Part shown: positions 43,810 to 52,354 of the stretch, piece after piece | How positions within the stretch are numbered: position 1 is the first letter of the stretch | Layout: the number at the start of each line of letters is the position of its first letter | Assembly: GCA_035699085.1 (NCBI GenBank) | Contig: DASSBG010000047.1 | Coordinates: 1 to 64,000 of the forward strand | Direction of reading: 5' to 3' | DNA length: 64,000 nucleotides | Source of the DNA: DASSBG01 sp035699085 | Lineage (GTDB): Bacteria; Pseudomonadota; Gammaproteobacteria; Xanthomonadales; Rhodanobacteraceae | The notes under the pieces: model-generated | Seen by the model: the letters and a program-made list of their open reading frames with translations, nothing else | Database searches by the model: none | What the model was told of the DNA's origin: nothing | Program-made: the position numbers and the translations under genes

Positions 43810-44487
43810 ATGCGCATCACCTTGCCGACGTGGCTGACCCTGTTCCGCGTGGCGTTGCTGCCGGTCATGGTCATCGTCTTCTATGCACCGTTCCACGGCC
43901 ACAACTACGCGGCCGCGCTGGTGTTCGCGCTGGCCAGCGTCACCGACTGGCTGGACGGCTACCTGGCGCGGCGCTTCAGCCAGACCTCTGCCTTCGGCGC
44001 CTTCCTCGACCCGGTGGCCGACAAGCTGATGGTCGCGGTGACGCTGTTCCTGCTGGTGCAGAACCACCCGACGGCACTGCTGGCAATCACCGCGGCGGTC
44101 ATCGTCGGCCGCGAGATCGCGGTGTCGGCGCTGCGAGAATGGATGGCGCAGATCGGCCAGCGCTCGCGCGTGTCCGTCGCCTTGGCGGGCAAGCTGAAGA
44201 CGGTGATGCAGATCGTGGCGCTGATCGTGCTGCTGGTCGAGCACGACGGCGAGACGCTGCGTTTCTACCACGTGGGCGAGTCATTGCTGGTGATTGCCGC
44301 GCTGCTCACCATCTGGTCGGGCATTGCCTACTTGCGCGCCGCCTGGCCCGCGCTGCGCGACAACGACAGCCTGCCAACGGCGGGGGCCGCCGCGACCACG
44401 CCCGACACCACCCCGCCGGTGGCCGCCGAGCCTGCCGCGCCTGCGGAGGCCGGCACGCCCGGCACGGCACGGCAACCCGATGAGTGA
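43810..44487 (+). CDS. pgsA: CDP-diacylglycerol-glycerol-3-phosphate 3-phosphatidyltransferase
   Basis: 225 aa. The CDP-alcohol phosphotransferase motif is complete: DWLDGYLARRF ... GAFLDPVADK. Multiple membrane segments are present. It makes phosphatidylglycerophosphate for phosphatidylglycerol and cardiolipin at the inner membrane. Compared with E. coli PgsA it has an extra Ala/Pro/Thr-rich tail of about 40 residues. Its end overlaps gntK by 8 bases. Confidence 0.95.
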   Translation: MRITLPTWLTLFRVALLPVMVIVFYAPFHGHNYAAALVFALASVTDWLDGYLARRFSQTSAFGAFLDPVADKLMVAVTLFLLVQNHPTALLAITAAVIVGREIAVSALREWMAQIGQRSRVSVALAGKLKTVMQIVALIVLLVEHDGETLRFYHVGESLLVIAALLTIWSGIAYLRAAWPALRDNDSLPTAGAAATTPDTTPPVAAEPAAPAEAGTPGTARQPDE

Positions 44488-45001
44488 CCCGGCGCCGCCT
44501 CGCCTGCTGGTCATCATGGGTGTCTCCGGCTGCGGCAAGACCAGCGTTGGCCGCCGCCTTGCGGGCACGCTGGACTGGCCTTTCATGGAGGGCGACGAGC
44601 TGCACTCGCCGGCCAACGTTGCGAAAATGGCGGCAGGCATCCCGCTGGAGGATTCGGACCGCTGGCCGTGGCTGCATTCGGTGGCCGCCTGGCTCGACGA
44701 CCAACTGGCGGCCGGCGAACACGGCGTCGTCGCCTGCTCGGCCCTCAAGCGCAGCTACCGCGAACTGCTCTGTGGCGGGCGGCCGTCGCTGCGCTTCGTC
44801 TACCTGTGCGTCGAGCGCGCCGAGCTGGAGCGGCGGCTCGCGCAGCGGCGCGGCCACTACATGCCGGCCACGCTGCTCGACAGCCAGCTCGCCACACTGC
44901 AGGAACCGGCCGAGGACGAGCCCGCCCTGACCATCGACGCCAACGGCAGCATCGACGAGACCGTCGTCGCGGTGCTGCAGGCCGTGCGCGGCGAGTGCTG
45001 A
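44480..45001 (+). CDS. gntK: Gluconokinase
   Basis: 173 aa. Walker A GVSGCGKTS is at residues 14-22, followed by the GntK pattern FMEGDELHSPANVAKMAAGIPLEDSDRWPWL and CSALKRSYRELL. It phosphorylates gluconate to 6-phosphogluconate. It starts inside pgsA. No gluconate transporter or edd/eda genes are near, so the placement is unusual for the pathway. Confidence 0.92.
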   Translation: MSDPAPPRLLVIMGVSGCGKTSVGRRLAGTLDWPFMEGDELHSPANVAKMAAGIPLEDSDRWPWLHSVAAWLDDQLAAGEHGVVACSALKRSYRELLCGGRPSLRFVYLCVERAELERRLAQRRGHYMPATLLDSQLATLQEPAEDEPALTIDANGSIDETVVAVLQAVRGEC

Positions 45002-45135
45002 GTCGTGGGCGGCAAACACATCCGGCACGCATTGGCGCCCTTGATCCCCGCGGGCGCCGCACGTTGCGGTGGGCGAAGCGATCCCCGACACGCGCAACTC
45101 GACGTGCGCCACGCCAACAACAACCCCGCATTTGC

Positions 45136-45176
45136 CGAATCCCCAATCGCCGATCCCGAATCCCGGCCAATCCCCC
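45136..45176. repeat. GAATCCCC/AATCCCG simple repeat
   Basis: Four imperfect copies of a CGAATCCCC-like unit precede the tRNA-Gly gene. This is the same family as 10887-10919 and 52268-52298. The remaining bases 45002-45215 show no gene. Confidence 0.6.
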
Positions 45177-45215
45177 TTGACAGCCGCAAAGCCCAAGGTA
45201 AGATAGCCGGCTCCC

Positions 45216-45291
45216 GCGGGAATAGCTCAGTTGGTAGAGCGCAACCTTGCCAAGGTTGAGGTCGCGAGTTCGAGCCTCGTTTCCCGCTCCA
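45216..45291 (+). tRNA. tRNA-Gly(GCC)
   Basis: The 76-base cloverleaf has acceptor GCGGGAA / TTCCCGC, D-arm AGCTCAGTTGGTAGAGC, anticodon stem CAACC / GGTTG around TTGCCAA (anticodon GCC) and T-loop GTTCGAGCC. CCA is encoded. It corresponds to glyW in the E. coli pgsA-glyW-cysT-leuZ order. Confidence 0.97.
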
Positions 45292-45300
45292 GGATTGCGC

Positions 45301-45333
45301 AAAACCTCGGTCCGCCGGGGTTTTGTCATTTTC
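45301..45333 (+). terminator. Terminator-like hairpin after tRNA-Gly
   Basis: AAAACCTCGG and CCGGGGTTTT pair with one wobble across TCCG, followed by GTCATTTTC. It is 10 bases after the tRNA and before tRNA-Cys, so it may attenuate rather than fully stop transcription. Confidence 0.6.
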
Positions 45334-45393
45334 GGGATCGCGATTGATCCCGCAGCGCCTCGCTGCGATCGAGCGGCAGCGCAAAGTCCGCCT

Positions 45394-45467
45394 GGCCAGG
45401 TGGCAGAGTGGTTATGCAGCGGCCTGCAAAGCCGTGTACGCCGGTTCGATTCCGACCCTGGCCTCCA
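45394..45467 (+). tRNA. tRNA-Cys(GCA)
   Basis: The 74-base cloverleaf has acceptor GGCCAGG / CCTGGCC, anticodon loop CTGCAAA (anticodon GCA), T-loop GGTTCGATTCC and encoded CCA. It is the second of the Gly-Cys-Leu set. Confidence 0.97.
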
Positions 45468-45685
45468 TCGAAGCGCAGACGCGATGGCGGCTGGCTTCAG
45501 GCGGCCCACGCTGCTGCCGGCCGCGGTGATCGACAAGCGGCAGCCGCGGCGGAACATCCCGACCTTTCCCTGCTCTCTGCTCCCGCGGCAAGGCTGATCT
45601 TTGGCCTGCATTCATCGGCGGGCGCCGACGATGGGCACTGCGGTGCGTACGTCTGCCGCGCGACCCGTCCGCTGCGGAGCCCGGC

Positions 45686-46834
45686 ATGGTCCTCGTCGTC
45701 CTCGGCTATGTGCTGCTCATTGCAACCCTCGGCTATTCGCTGGTGGCCTGCTGCGTGGCCTTCGCCTGGCGCCGCCGTGCACCGGGCTGGCGCGACGGCA
45801 CCGAGCCGGTCAGCCTGCTGAAGCCGCTGTGCGGCGCCGAGCCGGGGCTGCATGAGCGGCTGCGCAGCTTTTGCGTGCAGGATCACCCGGCCGTGCAGCT
45901 GGTGTTCGGCGTCAACGATCCCCACGATCCGGCGCTGCGCGTCGTTGCGCGCCTGCGGCGGGAATTCCCGGCCCTCGACATCGCCGTGGTGGTGGCCGGC
46001 GGGCAGGGTGGCGGCAACCCCAAGGTGGCCAACCTGCGCAACATGCTCTCGGCGGCGCGGTATCCGCGCTTGATCCTTTCCGACAGCGACGTGCGCGTCT
46101 CGCCGGATTACGCGCGCACGGTCAGTGCGCCGCTGGGCGACGCGCGGGTTGGCCTGGTCACTTGCCTGTATCGCGCAGCGCCGCAGCGTGGCCTTTGGTC
46201 GCGGTTAGGGGCGGACTTCATCAACGGCTGGTTCATCCCCTCGGCGCTGCTGGAATGGCGGCTGGGGCAGTCGGCACCGGCTTTTGGCGCGACCATGGCG
46301 ATGCGCCGGGAGACGCTTGATGCCATCGGCGGCTTCGGCGCCGTGGCCGGCTACCTGGCGGACGACTACGTGCTGGGGCAGCGCGTGGCCGAGCGAGGCC
46401 TGCGCTGTGTGCTGTCGCCCTGCGTGGTCGAGACCGCGGTGGCCGAGGACGACGCCGTGGCGCTGTGGCGTCACGAGTTGCGCTGGATGCGCACCTTCCG
46501 CAGCCTGCGGCCGCTCGGCCATACGCTGGTGCCCTTGTCGCTGGGCCTGCCGTTGATGCTGGCGGGCCTGCTGCTCGCCGGGCTCACCGCGCCCGCGGTC
46601 ACGCTGTGCGCGGCGGCCGTGCTGGCCCGCGCAAGCCTGCCGCTGGCCCTGCAACACCTGTTCCCGGAGCGCGAATGGCAGGGTTTCGCGCGCAGTTGGC
46701 CGTTGCTGATGCCGCTGCGCGATGCCTTCAGCTTGGCGGTTTGGTGCACCAGCATGCTGACCCGAACGGTATACTGGCGCGGGCATCGTTACACGGTACG
46801 TCCGGGCGGCAAGCTGACGCAATCGCTGCGTTGA
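45686..46834 (+). CDS. hpnI: HpnI-like glycosyltransferase (hopanoid/ceramide glucosyltransferase family)
   Basis: 382 aa. An N-terminal membrane segment is followed by a GT2/GT21-type domain: VSLLKPLCGAEPGL, PKVANLRNML, LILSDSDVRVSPDY (D-x-D-like), YLADDYVLG and a HELRW motif. C-terminal membrane helices follow. It fits HpnI, which attaches N-acetylglucosamine to bacteriohopanetetrol, or the related ceramide glucosyltransferases. No other hopanoid gene is in view, so the substrate is uncertain. It lies between tRNA-Cys and tRNA-Leu, and its stop is only 17 bases before the tRNA-Leu. Confidence 0.75.
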   Translation: MVLVVLGYVLLIATLGYSLVACCVAFAWRRRAPGWRDGTEPVSLLKPLCGAEPGLHERLRSFCVQDHPAVQLVFGVNDPHDPALRVVARLRREFPALDIAVVVAGGQGGGNPKVANLRNMLSAARYPRLILSDSDVRVSPDYARTVSAPLGDARVGLVTCLYRAAPQRGLWSRLGADFINGWFIPSALLEWRLGQSAPAFGATMAMRRETLDAIGGFGAVAGYLADDYVLGQRVAERGLRCVLSPCVVETAVAEDDAVALWRHELRWMRTFRSLRPLGHTLVPLSLGLPLMLAGLLLAGLTAPAVTLCAAAVLARASLPLALQHLFPEREWQGFARSWPLLMPLRDAFSLAVWCTSMLTRTVYWRGHRYTVRPGGKLTQSLR

Positions 46835-46851
46835 TCCGCCGCGGGCCGAGC

Positions 46852-46936
46852 GCCCGGGTGGCGGAATGGCAGACGCAGAGGACTTAAAATCCTCAGATCG
46901 ATGATCATGCGGGTTCGAGTCCCGCCCCGGGCACCA
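46852..46936 (+). tRNA. tRNA-Leu(TAA)
   Basis: The 85-base type II tRNA has acceptor GCCCGGG / CCCGGGC, anticodon stem GAGGA / TCCTC around CTTAAAA (anticodon TAA), a long variable arm, T-loop GGTTCGAGTCC and encoded CCA. It corresponds to leuZ. No integrase or att-like duplication lies next to it. Confidence 0.96.
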
Positions 46937-47142
46937 ACGACGTTGCGCAGGAGCCGGAAGCGGCCGTGGCGGCGGCAGGGCAGGTTGGAGCGTTGCGCGT
47001 GAAGTTGCCGCGCCAAGCGGTTGATTACACGACGCATCATTCACCGCTTATCCACTGGCTGAGAGGAGAGCAAACGGGCAGAGGTTGCACAAACGCGCGT
47101 GGCAACGTAAGTTCGCGTTTTCAACACAACCGGGCGGGCACG

Positions 47143-47808
47143 ATGATTGACGTGGTAATGGTGGACGACCACGAGCTGGTGCGCACAGGCTTTCGCTTGA
47201 TTTTGGAAGCGGAGGACGACATTCGCGTGGTCGGTGAGGCCGGCGACGCGGAGCAGGGCCTGCACATGATCCGCCAGCTGGCGCCGCAGGTGGCACTGGT
47301 GGACGTCCACCTGCCGGGCAGCAGCGGGCTTGAGCTGACCGAGCGGCTGCGGCGTGCCCACAGCGGGACCCGGGTGGTGGTGCTGACCGCGATCGACAAC
47401 GCGCGGCTGCCGCGGCGCTTGCTGGAGGCCGGCGCACTGGGCTACCTGACCAAGGGCTGCGCATCGGAGGAACTGGTTGGTGCGGTGCGGGCGGTGGCGC
47501 GCGGACGGCGCTACCTGGCGCCGGCGGTGGCCCACCAACTGGCGCTGGCCAGCGTCGACCAGGCGCAATCGCCATTCGACGCGGTCTCGTCGCGCGAACT
47601 GGAGGTGGCGCTGATGCTGGTGCGTGGCGCAATGGTCAAGGAGATCGCCACGCGGCTCCACCTCAGCCCGAAGACTGTGTCGACCTACAAGCAGCGGCTG
47701 TTCGAAAAGCTGGAGATCGACAACAGCATCGCGCTGGCGCACCTTGTGAGCGCCCACGGCCTGGATGGCCGGGCGCCTGTGCACGACATGAGCAACGCAG
47801 CAAGCTGA
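47143..47808 (+). CDS. GacA/UvrY-family response regulator
   Basis: 221 aa. The receiver domain begins MIDVVMVDDHELVRTGFRLIL and has the phospho-Asp at residue 54 (ALVDVHLPG), then YLTKGCASEELV. A conserved linker contains SPFDAVSSRELEVALMLVRG. A LuxR-type HTH (LHLSPKTVSTYKQRLFEKLEI) ends the protein. The match to UvrY/GacA covers the full length. In E. coli uvrY precedes uvrC; here it lies after the tRNA genes. GacA homologues activate small RNAs that sequester CsrA. Confidence 0.93.
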   Translation: MIDVVMVDDHELVRTGFRLILEAEDDIRVVGEAGDAEQGLHMIRQLAPQVALVDVHLPGSSGLELTERLRRAHSGTRVVVLTAIDNARLPRRLLEAGALGYLTKGCASEELVGAVRAVARGRRYLAPAVAHQLALASVDQAQSPFDAVSSRELEVALMLVRGAMVKEIATRLHLSPKTVSTYKQRLFEKLEIDNSIALAHLVSAHGLDGRAPVHDMSNAAS

Positions 47809-47833
47809 GCGCCGCCGTTGCGGCGGCGCCTTT
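47809..47833 (+). terminator. Hairpin between convergent gacA-like and rne
   Basis: A perfect 9-bp stem GCGCCGCCG / CGGCGGCGC with a TTG loop directly follows the stop and is followed by CTTTCAATC. It may end both convergent transcripts; the T run is short. Confidence 0.55.
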
Positions 47834-47851
47834 CAATCAACGGCTGGGCGG

Positions 47852-50800
47852 TCAACGCGAGCCGCTGTCGTCCGGGGGACGCTGGTCGGCGTTGCCGCGC
47901 CCGGCACCGCCCAGCAGGCTGCCCTGCTGCGGAGCCCCCGGCCCGGCCGCTGGCGCCGGGGCGCGCGCGGGTGCTGGCGTCGCGGAGGGCGGCGCGCTCG
48001 GACGCGGCTGCGGCCCGCCGCCGGCGGGTCGGTCGCTTGCGGGCGTGGCTGGTGGTCGCGCCGTGGGTTTTGCCGGCGCGCCGTCGGTTGGCGCCGCCTG
48101 CTTCGGCGGTGCGCTCGGCGGCGCTGGAGCCGCTGCGGGCGCGGCCGGCGCGACCTGCGCCGGGGCAGCCGGCGGTATCGGCGGTTTCGGCGGTGCTGCA
48201 GTCTCGCCAGGAACCGCCGGGGCCGCCGGGGCCGCGGGCGGCCGGGGCGACCCCGATTGGTTGCCAGGCGCCGAGGCAGGTCCGGCGGCCGGCGCAGCCG
48301 CGGCTGGGGCCGGTGGCGTTGCATCGGCGGGACGCGTTGCCGGCGGCGCGGGCGGCGCCGCGCTTGCGCTGGACGACGGCCGCGGCGCGGACGCGCTCGA
48401 CTCGCCGGCCGGCCGGGATGACGCCGGCGCTGCCGTCGTGGCCGGCGGGCTGGAGGGGACGGCGGCCGGCGAAGCGGGCTTCGACGGTGCCGACGCCTGT
48501 TGGCTGCTGGTCACGCCGGGCGGCGGTGAGAGCGGCGCGGGCGCTCCTTCGGCGGTGTCGCGGCCACCCCTGCTGCTGCGCTCACTGCCGCCACCGCGGT
48601 TGGCGCTGTCGCCGCCGCGTGGTGCACCTTCGGCCGCGGCCGGCGCGGGGGACTTCGCCGCCGCATCGGCCTGTTGCGCACCGGCCGCGGCGCCGGTTGC
48701 GCCGGAGGCGGCGTTGCCGGTTTCCGTTGGGGCGCCATCCTCGCCACGGCGGCGGCGGCGACCACCGCGCCGGCCACGTCGGCGTGACCGCGTGCCGGTG
48801 GTGTTGCCGTCAGCAGCGTTGCCAGAGTCGCCGGGGCCGTTCTCGGGTGCCGCGGCCGCACTGGCTGCGTTGGCTGTTGGTGCCTCTTCGTTGGCCTTGT
48901 CCGCCCGGCGGTTCTCGCCGGATGCTGCCGGTTTGGCCGGGCGCTGGCGCGCAGGCGTCCGGGTGGTTGCGCTGCGCCCGTTGCCGGTCTCCGCGGCGGT
49001 CTCCGGCTTGGCGGCCGCTTCGCCCCGTGACGACGTGTCGCCGCGAGCGGCGGCCGAGCGGCCCTTGCCGTTGCCGCCTTCGCTGCGACTGCGGGTGCTG
49101 CTGCGCGAGCGCGTGCTGCTGCCCTGGCCGCCACGAGCGGAGCGCGACGCGCCGGTCGGCCGTTCGCTGCTGCTGCGGCTGCTGCTCTTCCGCGGTGCCG
49201 GCTTCTTCTCGGGCGCAGGCTTGGCGGCCGGCTCCGGTTCGCTGCGGAACCAGCCCACCAGCCGCGAGATGATGCCGCCGCCAGCCGCCGCACCGGCACC
49301 GGCACCGGCACCGGTGCCGCTCGCTGCTGCCGCACGCGGGAGGGGAGCGACCGGCTCCTCGTCCTCGTGCCGGCTCGGCGCCGGCGTGCTGGGCCGGATG
49401 CCGGTGACAGCCGCTTCGTCACCGCTGCCGAGCTCCGCGCCCATCCTGCGCGGCGGCGGCGTGACCACCTCGGTCATCCGCTGGTAGCTGGGCTTGGTGT
49501 AATCGCCCAGTTCCGCTTCGCGCAGGCGCTGGATCTCGAGGTGCGGCGTCTGCAGGTTCTTGTCGGCGACGATCACCACGTGCACGCCGTGGCGCATCTC
49601 GATCTCGACCACGCCGGCGCGTTTTTCGTTGAGCAGGAAGTTGGCCACGCTGGTCGGCACCTGCACCAGCACCTGGCCGGTGGAGTCCTTCATGGCGTGT
49701 TCCTCCACCAGCCGCAACACCGACAGCGACAGCGACTCGATGCTGCGGATGCTGCCGTGCCCGTCGCAACGCGGGCAGACGATCTGGGTGGCCTCGCCCA
49801 GCGAAGGACGCAGGCGCTGGCGCGACATTTCCATCAGGCCGAAACGCGAGATGCGCCCGACCTGGACGCGCGCCCGATCCGCCTGCAGCGCCCGGCGCAG
49901 GGTCTCCTCGACCTCACGCTGGTGACGTGTGTTCTCCATGTCGATGAAGTCGATGACGATCAGGCCGCCGAGGTCGCGAATGCGCAGCTGGCGGCCGATC
50001 TCGACCGCCGCCTCGCAGTTGGTGTTGAACGCGGTCTCCTCGATGTCGGCGCCCTTGGTGGCGCGCGCCGAGTTGATGTCGATCGCGGTCAGCGCCTCGG
50101 TGCGGTCGATCACCACGGAGCCGCCGGAGGGCAGGCGCACCGTGCGGCCGTAGGCGGCGTCGATCTGGCTCTCGATCTGGTAGCGCGAGAACAGCGGCGT
50201 GGTGTCCTGGTACAGCTTGAGCTTGCGCAGGCTGCCCGGCATCACCTGGGCCATGAAGTCGCGCGCGTCCTCGTACAGCGCCTCCTCGTCGATCAGGATC
50301 TCGCCGATGTCGTTGCGCAGGTAGTCGCGCAGCGCACGGATGAATAGCTTCGACTCCTGGTAGATCAGGAACGGCGCCTTCTTCTGGCTGGCCGCCTCGG
50401 AGATCGCCTTCCAGAGCTGCAGCAGGTAGTCGAGGTCCCATTGCAGTTCCTCGGCGTCGCGCCCCATGCCGGCGGTGCGCACGATGAGGCCCATCTCCTC
50501 GGGCACTTCGAGGTGCTGCATCGCCTCCTTCAGTGCCTGGCGGTCGTCGCCCTCGATGCGGCGCGACACGCCGCCCGCCTTCGGGTTGTTCGGCATCAGG
50601 ACCATGTAGCGGCCGGCGAGGCTGATGTAGGTGGTGAGGGCGGCACCCTTGTTGCCGCGCTCCTCCTTCTCCACCTGGACGACCAGTTCCTGGCCTTCCT
50701 TCACCAGCTCGCGGATGCCCGCCTTGCGCGGGTCGACGCCGTTGGCGAAGTATTCGTGGGCGATTTCCTTCAGCGGCAGGAAGCCGTGGCGCTCGGCGCC

Positions 50801-50980
50801 GTACTCGATGAAGCAGGCTTCCAACGAGGGCTCGACGCGCGTGATGCGGCCCTTGTAGATGTTGGATTTCTTCTGTTCCCGCGAAGGGATTTCGACGTCG
50901 AGGTCGTACAGTGTCTGGCCATCCACAATGGCCACCCGCAACTCTTCACGCTGAGTCGCGTTGATCAACATGCGCTTCAT
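47852..50980 (-). CDS. rne: Ribonuclease E
   Basis: 1042 aa. It starts MKRMLINATQREELRVAIVDG, with an S1 domain (KSNIYKGRITRVEPSLEACFI). The DNase I-like catalytic site has LTAIDINSARAT and VIDFIDMENTRH with the two metal-binding Asp residues. The zinc-link is CPRCDGHG. Residues about 530-1042 are a disordered Ala/Pro/Arg/Ser-rich tail expected to bind RNA and degradosome partners. GAGGAA lies 8 bases before the ATG. It is divergent from rluC, as in E. coli. Confidence 0.96.
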   Translation of the reverse strand: MKRMLINATQREELRVAIVDGQTLYDLDVEIPSREQKKSNIYKGRITRVEPSLEACFIEYGAERHGFLPLKEIAHEYFANGVDPRKAGIRELVKEGQELVVQVEKEERGNKGAALTTYISLAGRYMVLMPNNPKAGGVSRRIEGDDRQALKEAMQHLEVPEEMGLIVRTAGMGRDAEELQWDLDYLLQLWKAISEAASQKKAPFLIYQESKLFIRALRDYLRNDIGEILIDEEALYEDARDFMAQVMPGSLRKLKLYQDTTPLFSRYQIESQIDAAYGRTVRLPSGGSVVIDRTEALTAIDINSARATKGADIEETAFNTNCEAAVEIGRQLRIRDLGGLIVIDFIDMENTRHQREVEETLRRALQADRARVQVGRISRFGLMEMSRQRLRPSLGEATQIVCPRCDGHGSIRSIESLSLSVLRLVEEHAMKDSTGQVLVQVPTSVANFLLNEKRAGVVEIEMRHGVHVVIVADKNLQTPHLEIQRLREAELGDYTKPSYQRMTEVVTPPPRRMGAELGSGDEAAVTGIRPSTPAPSRHEDEEPVAPLPRAAAASGTGAGAGAGAAAGGGIISRLVGWFRSEPEPAAKPAPEKKPAPRKSSSRSSSERPTGASRSARGGQGSSTRSRSSTRSRSEGGNGKGRSAAARGDTSSRGEAAAKPETAAETGNGRSATTRTPARQRPAKPAASGENRRADKANEEAPTANAASAAAAPENGPGDSGNAADGNTTGTRSRRRGRRGGRRRRRGEDGAPTETGNAASGATGAAAGAQQADAAAKSPAPAAAEGAPRGGDSANRGGGSERSSRGGRDTAEGAPAPLSPPPGVTSSQQASAPSKPASPAAVPSSPPATTAAPASSRPAGESSASAPRPSSSASAAPPAPPATRPADATPPAPAAAAPAAGPASAPGNQSGSPRPPAAPAAPAVPGETAAPPKPPIPPAAPAQVAPAAPAAAPAPPSAPPKQAAPTDGAPAKPTARPPATPASDRPAGGGPQPRPSAPPSATPAPARAPAPAAGPGAPQQGSLLGGAGRGNADQRPPDDSGSR

Positions 50981-51316
50981 TTTTGTTGTTCCTCGGCCGC
51001 TCGGCGGATGGCGCGAGTCGCGGCGGCGCCACAGGGCAGCCCAGCCGTCGATCGCGCCGCATGCCTGCGGCTTGCGTTTATGGGCATGGCAGCTCTTGAT
51101 GCGCTGCAGCATGCATGAAATGGTTCTACGCTGCCGGCGTTCCGTCACGCCCAAGGCGGACAAACGCCGACCCGACCCGTTACGATGATGGCCAAGCCGC
51201 GCCGACTGTGAGGCGCGGCTGCCGCCGATCCGGCGGGAGGGTGCGCAGCCGGCGGTTCAGATGCCTGCTGCGCGCAATACGCTGCGCCATTTTACCCTTG
51301 ACTGCCGGTTTTTCCA
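50981..51316. other. rne/rluC divergent promoter region and rne leader
   Basis: This 336-base stretch has no gene on either strand. In E. coli the equivalent region holds a long structured rne leader through which RNase E controls its own mRNA; the same is plausible here from the gene order and length. No promoter box could be assigned with confidence. Confidence 0.5.
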
Positions 51317-52264
51317 ATGCATGGGGCCACTCCCTCGCCGCAACCCGCGGTTCGCCAGGTCGAAATCGGCGCCGAGCGTGCCGGCCAGCGGCTGGACAAC
51401 TATCTCACCACCACACTGAAAGGCCTGCCGCGGAGCCTGATTTACCGCTTGCTGCGCACCGGTCAGGTGCGGGTCAACGGCGGCCGTGCCAAGCCGGACC
51501 GGCGGCTGGCGGAAGGGGATGTGGTGCGGATCCCGCCGGTGCGCACGGCTGAGCGGGAGCCAACCGCGGCGCCGCCGCGCCAGCAGCTGGATCGGATCGA
51601 GGCGTCCGTGATTTTCGAGGACGCGCACTTCCTGGTGATCGACAAGCCCTCCGGCATCGCCAGTCACGGTGGCAGCGGCATCAGCCACGGCGCCATCGAG
51701 CTGCTGCGCGCAGCGCGCCCTCGCGAGCACCTCGAACTGGCCCACCGCCTCGACCGCGACACCTCCGGCGTGCTGGTACTGACCCGCAGCCGCGCCGCGC
51801 TGACAGGCGTGCAGGCGCTGATCCGCGAGGGCCGCACGCTGAAGCAGTACCTGGCGCTGCTGGATGGGCGACCGGCGCGGGCGCGCTTCGACGTCAACGC
51901 GCCGCTGCGCAAGTTCGTGCTGCAGGGTGGCGAGCGCATGGTGCGGGTCAGCGACGACGGCAAACCGGCGCTGACCTTCTTCAAGCGCATCGACGCGTGG
52001 CGCGAGGCCACCCTGGTCGAGGCAACGCTGGGCAGTGGCCGCACCCATCAGATCCGGGTGCATGCGGCGCATGCCGGCCACGCCGTTGCCGGCGATGACA
52101 AGTACGGCACGCGCGAGGCCAACCGGCGCTTCCACGCGGCCGGCCTGGACCGGCTGTTCCTGCATGCGTCGCGCTTCGAGTTCGACTGGAATGGCCGTGC
52201 CTACTGTTTCTCCGCGCCGCTGCCGCAGGGCCTGAAGATCGTGCTGGATGCGCTGCCGCGGTGA
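51317..52264 (+). CDS. rluC: 23S rRNA pseudouridine synthase RluC
   Basis: 315 aa. An N-terminal S4 domain (GQRLDNYLTTTLKGLPRSLIYRLLRTGQVRVNG) is followed by the RluA-family core with HRLDRDTSG carrying the catalytic Asp, and GRTHQIRVH. It converts U955, U2504 and U2580 (E. coli numbering) in 23S rRNA. Position opposite rne supports RluC over RluD or RluA. Confidence 0.93.
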   Translation: MHGATPSPQPAVRQVEIGAERAGQRLDNYLTTTLKGLPRSLIYRLLRTGQVRVNGGRAKPDRRLAEGDVVRIPPVRTAEREPTAAPPRQQLDRIEASVIFEDAHFLVIDKPSGIASHGGSGISHGAIELLRAARPREHLELAHRLDRDTSGVLVLTRSRAALTGVQALIREGRTLKQYLALLDGRPARARFDVNAPLRKFVLQGGERMVRVSDDGKPALTFFKRIDAWREATLVEATLGSGRTHQIRVHAAHAGHAVAGDDKYGTREANRRFHAAGLDRLFLHASRFEFDWNGRAYCFSAPLPQGLKIVLDALPR

Positions 52265-52267
52265 GGC

Positions 52268-52298
52268 GGGGATTCGGGATTCGAGATTGGGGATTCGG
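52268..52298. repeat. GGGATTCGGGATTCG simple repeat
   Basis: Four imperfect copies of a GGGATTCG-type unit lie between convergent rluC and the CPBP-like gene. It is the inverse-strand form of the repeat at 45136-45176. Confidence 0.65.
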
Positions 52299-52354
52299 AG
52301 GTGCATTTGAGGCGCAGGGGGTGACGTGACCGGCTTCCGCTGACCGGTCGCTGC

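Noticed and set aside
45005..45259. Short open frame running into tRNA-Gly
   Set aside because: It overlaps the tRNA and a simple repeat, and has no ribosome site or motif.
46852..46936. tRNA-Leu as integration site of a mobile element
   Set aside because: No integrase, no duplicated tRNA 3' end and no foreign cargo next to it.
47892..49487. Plus-strand Ala/Gly/Pro-rich open frame opposite the RNase E tail
   Set aside because: Complement of a low-complexity tail; no start context and no domain.
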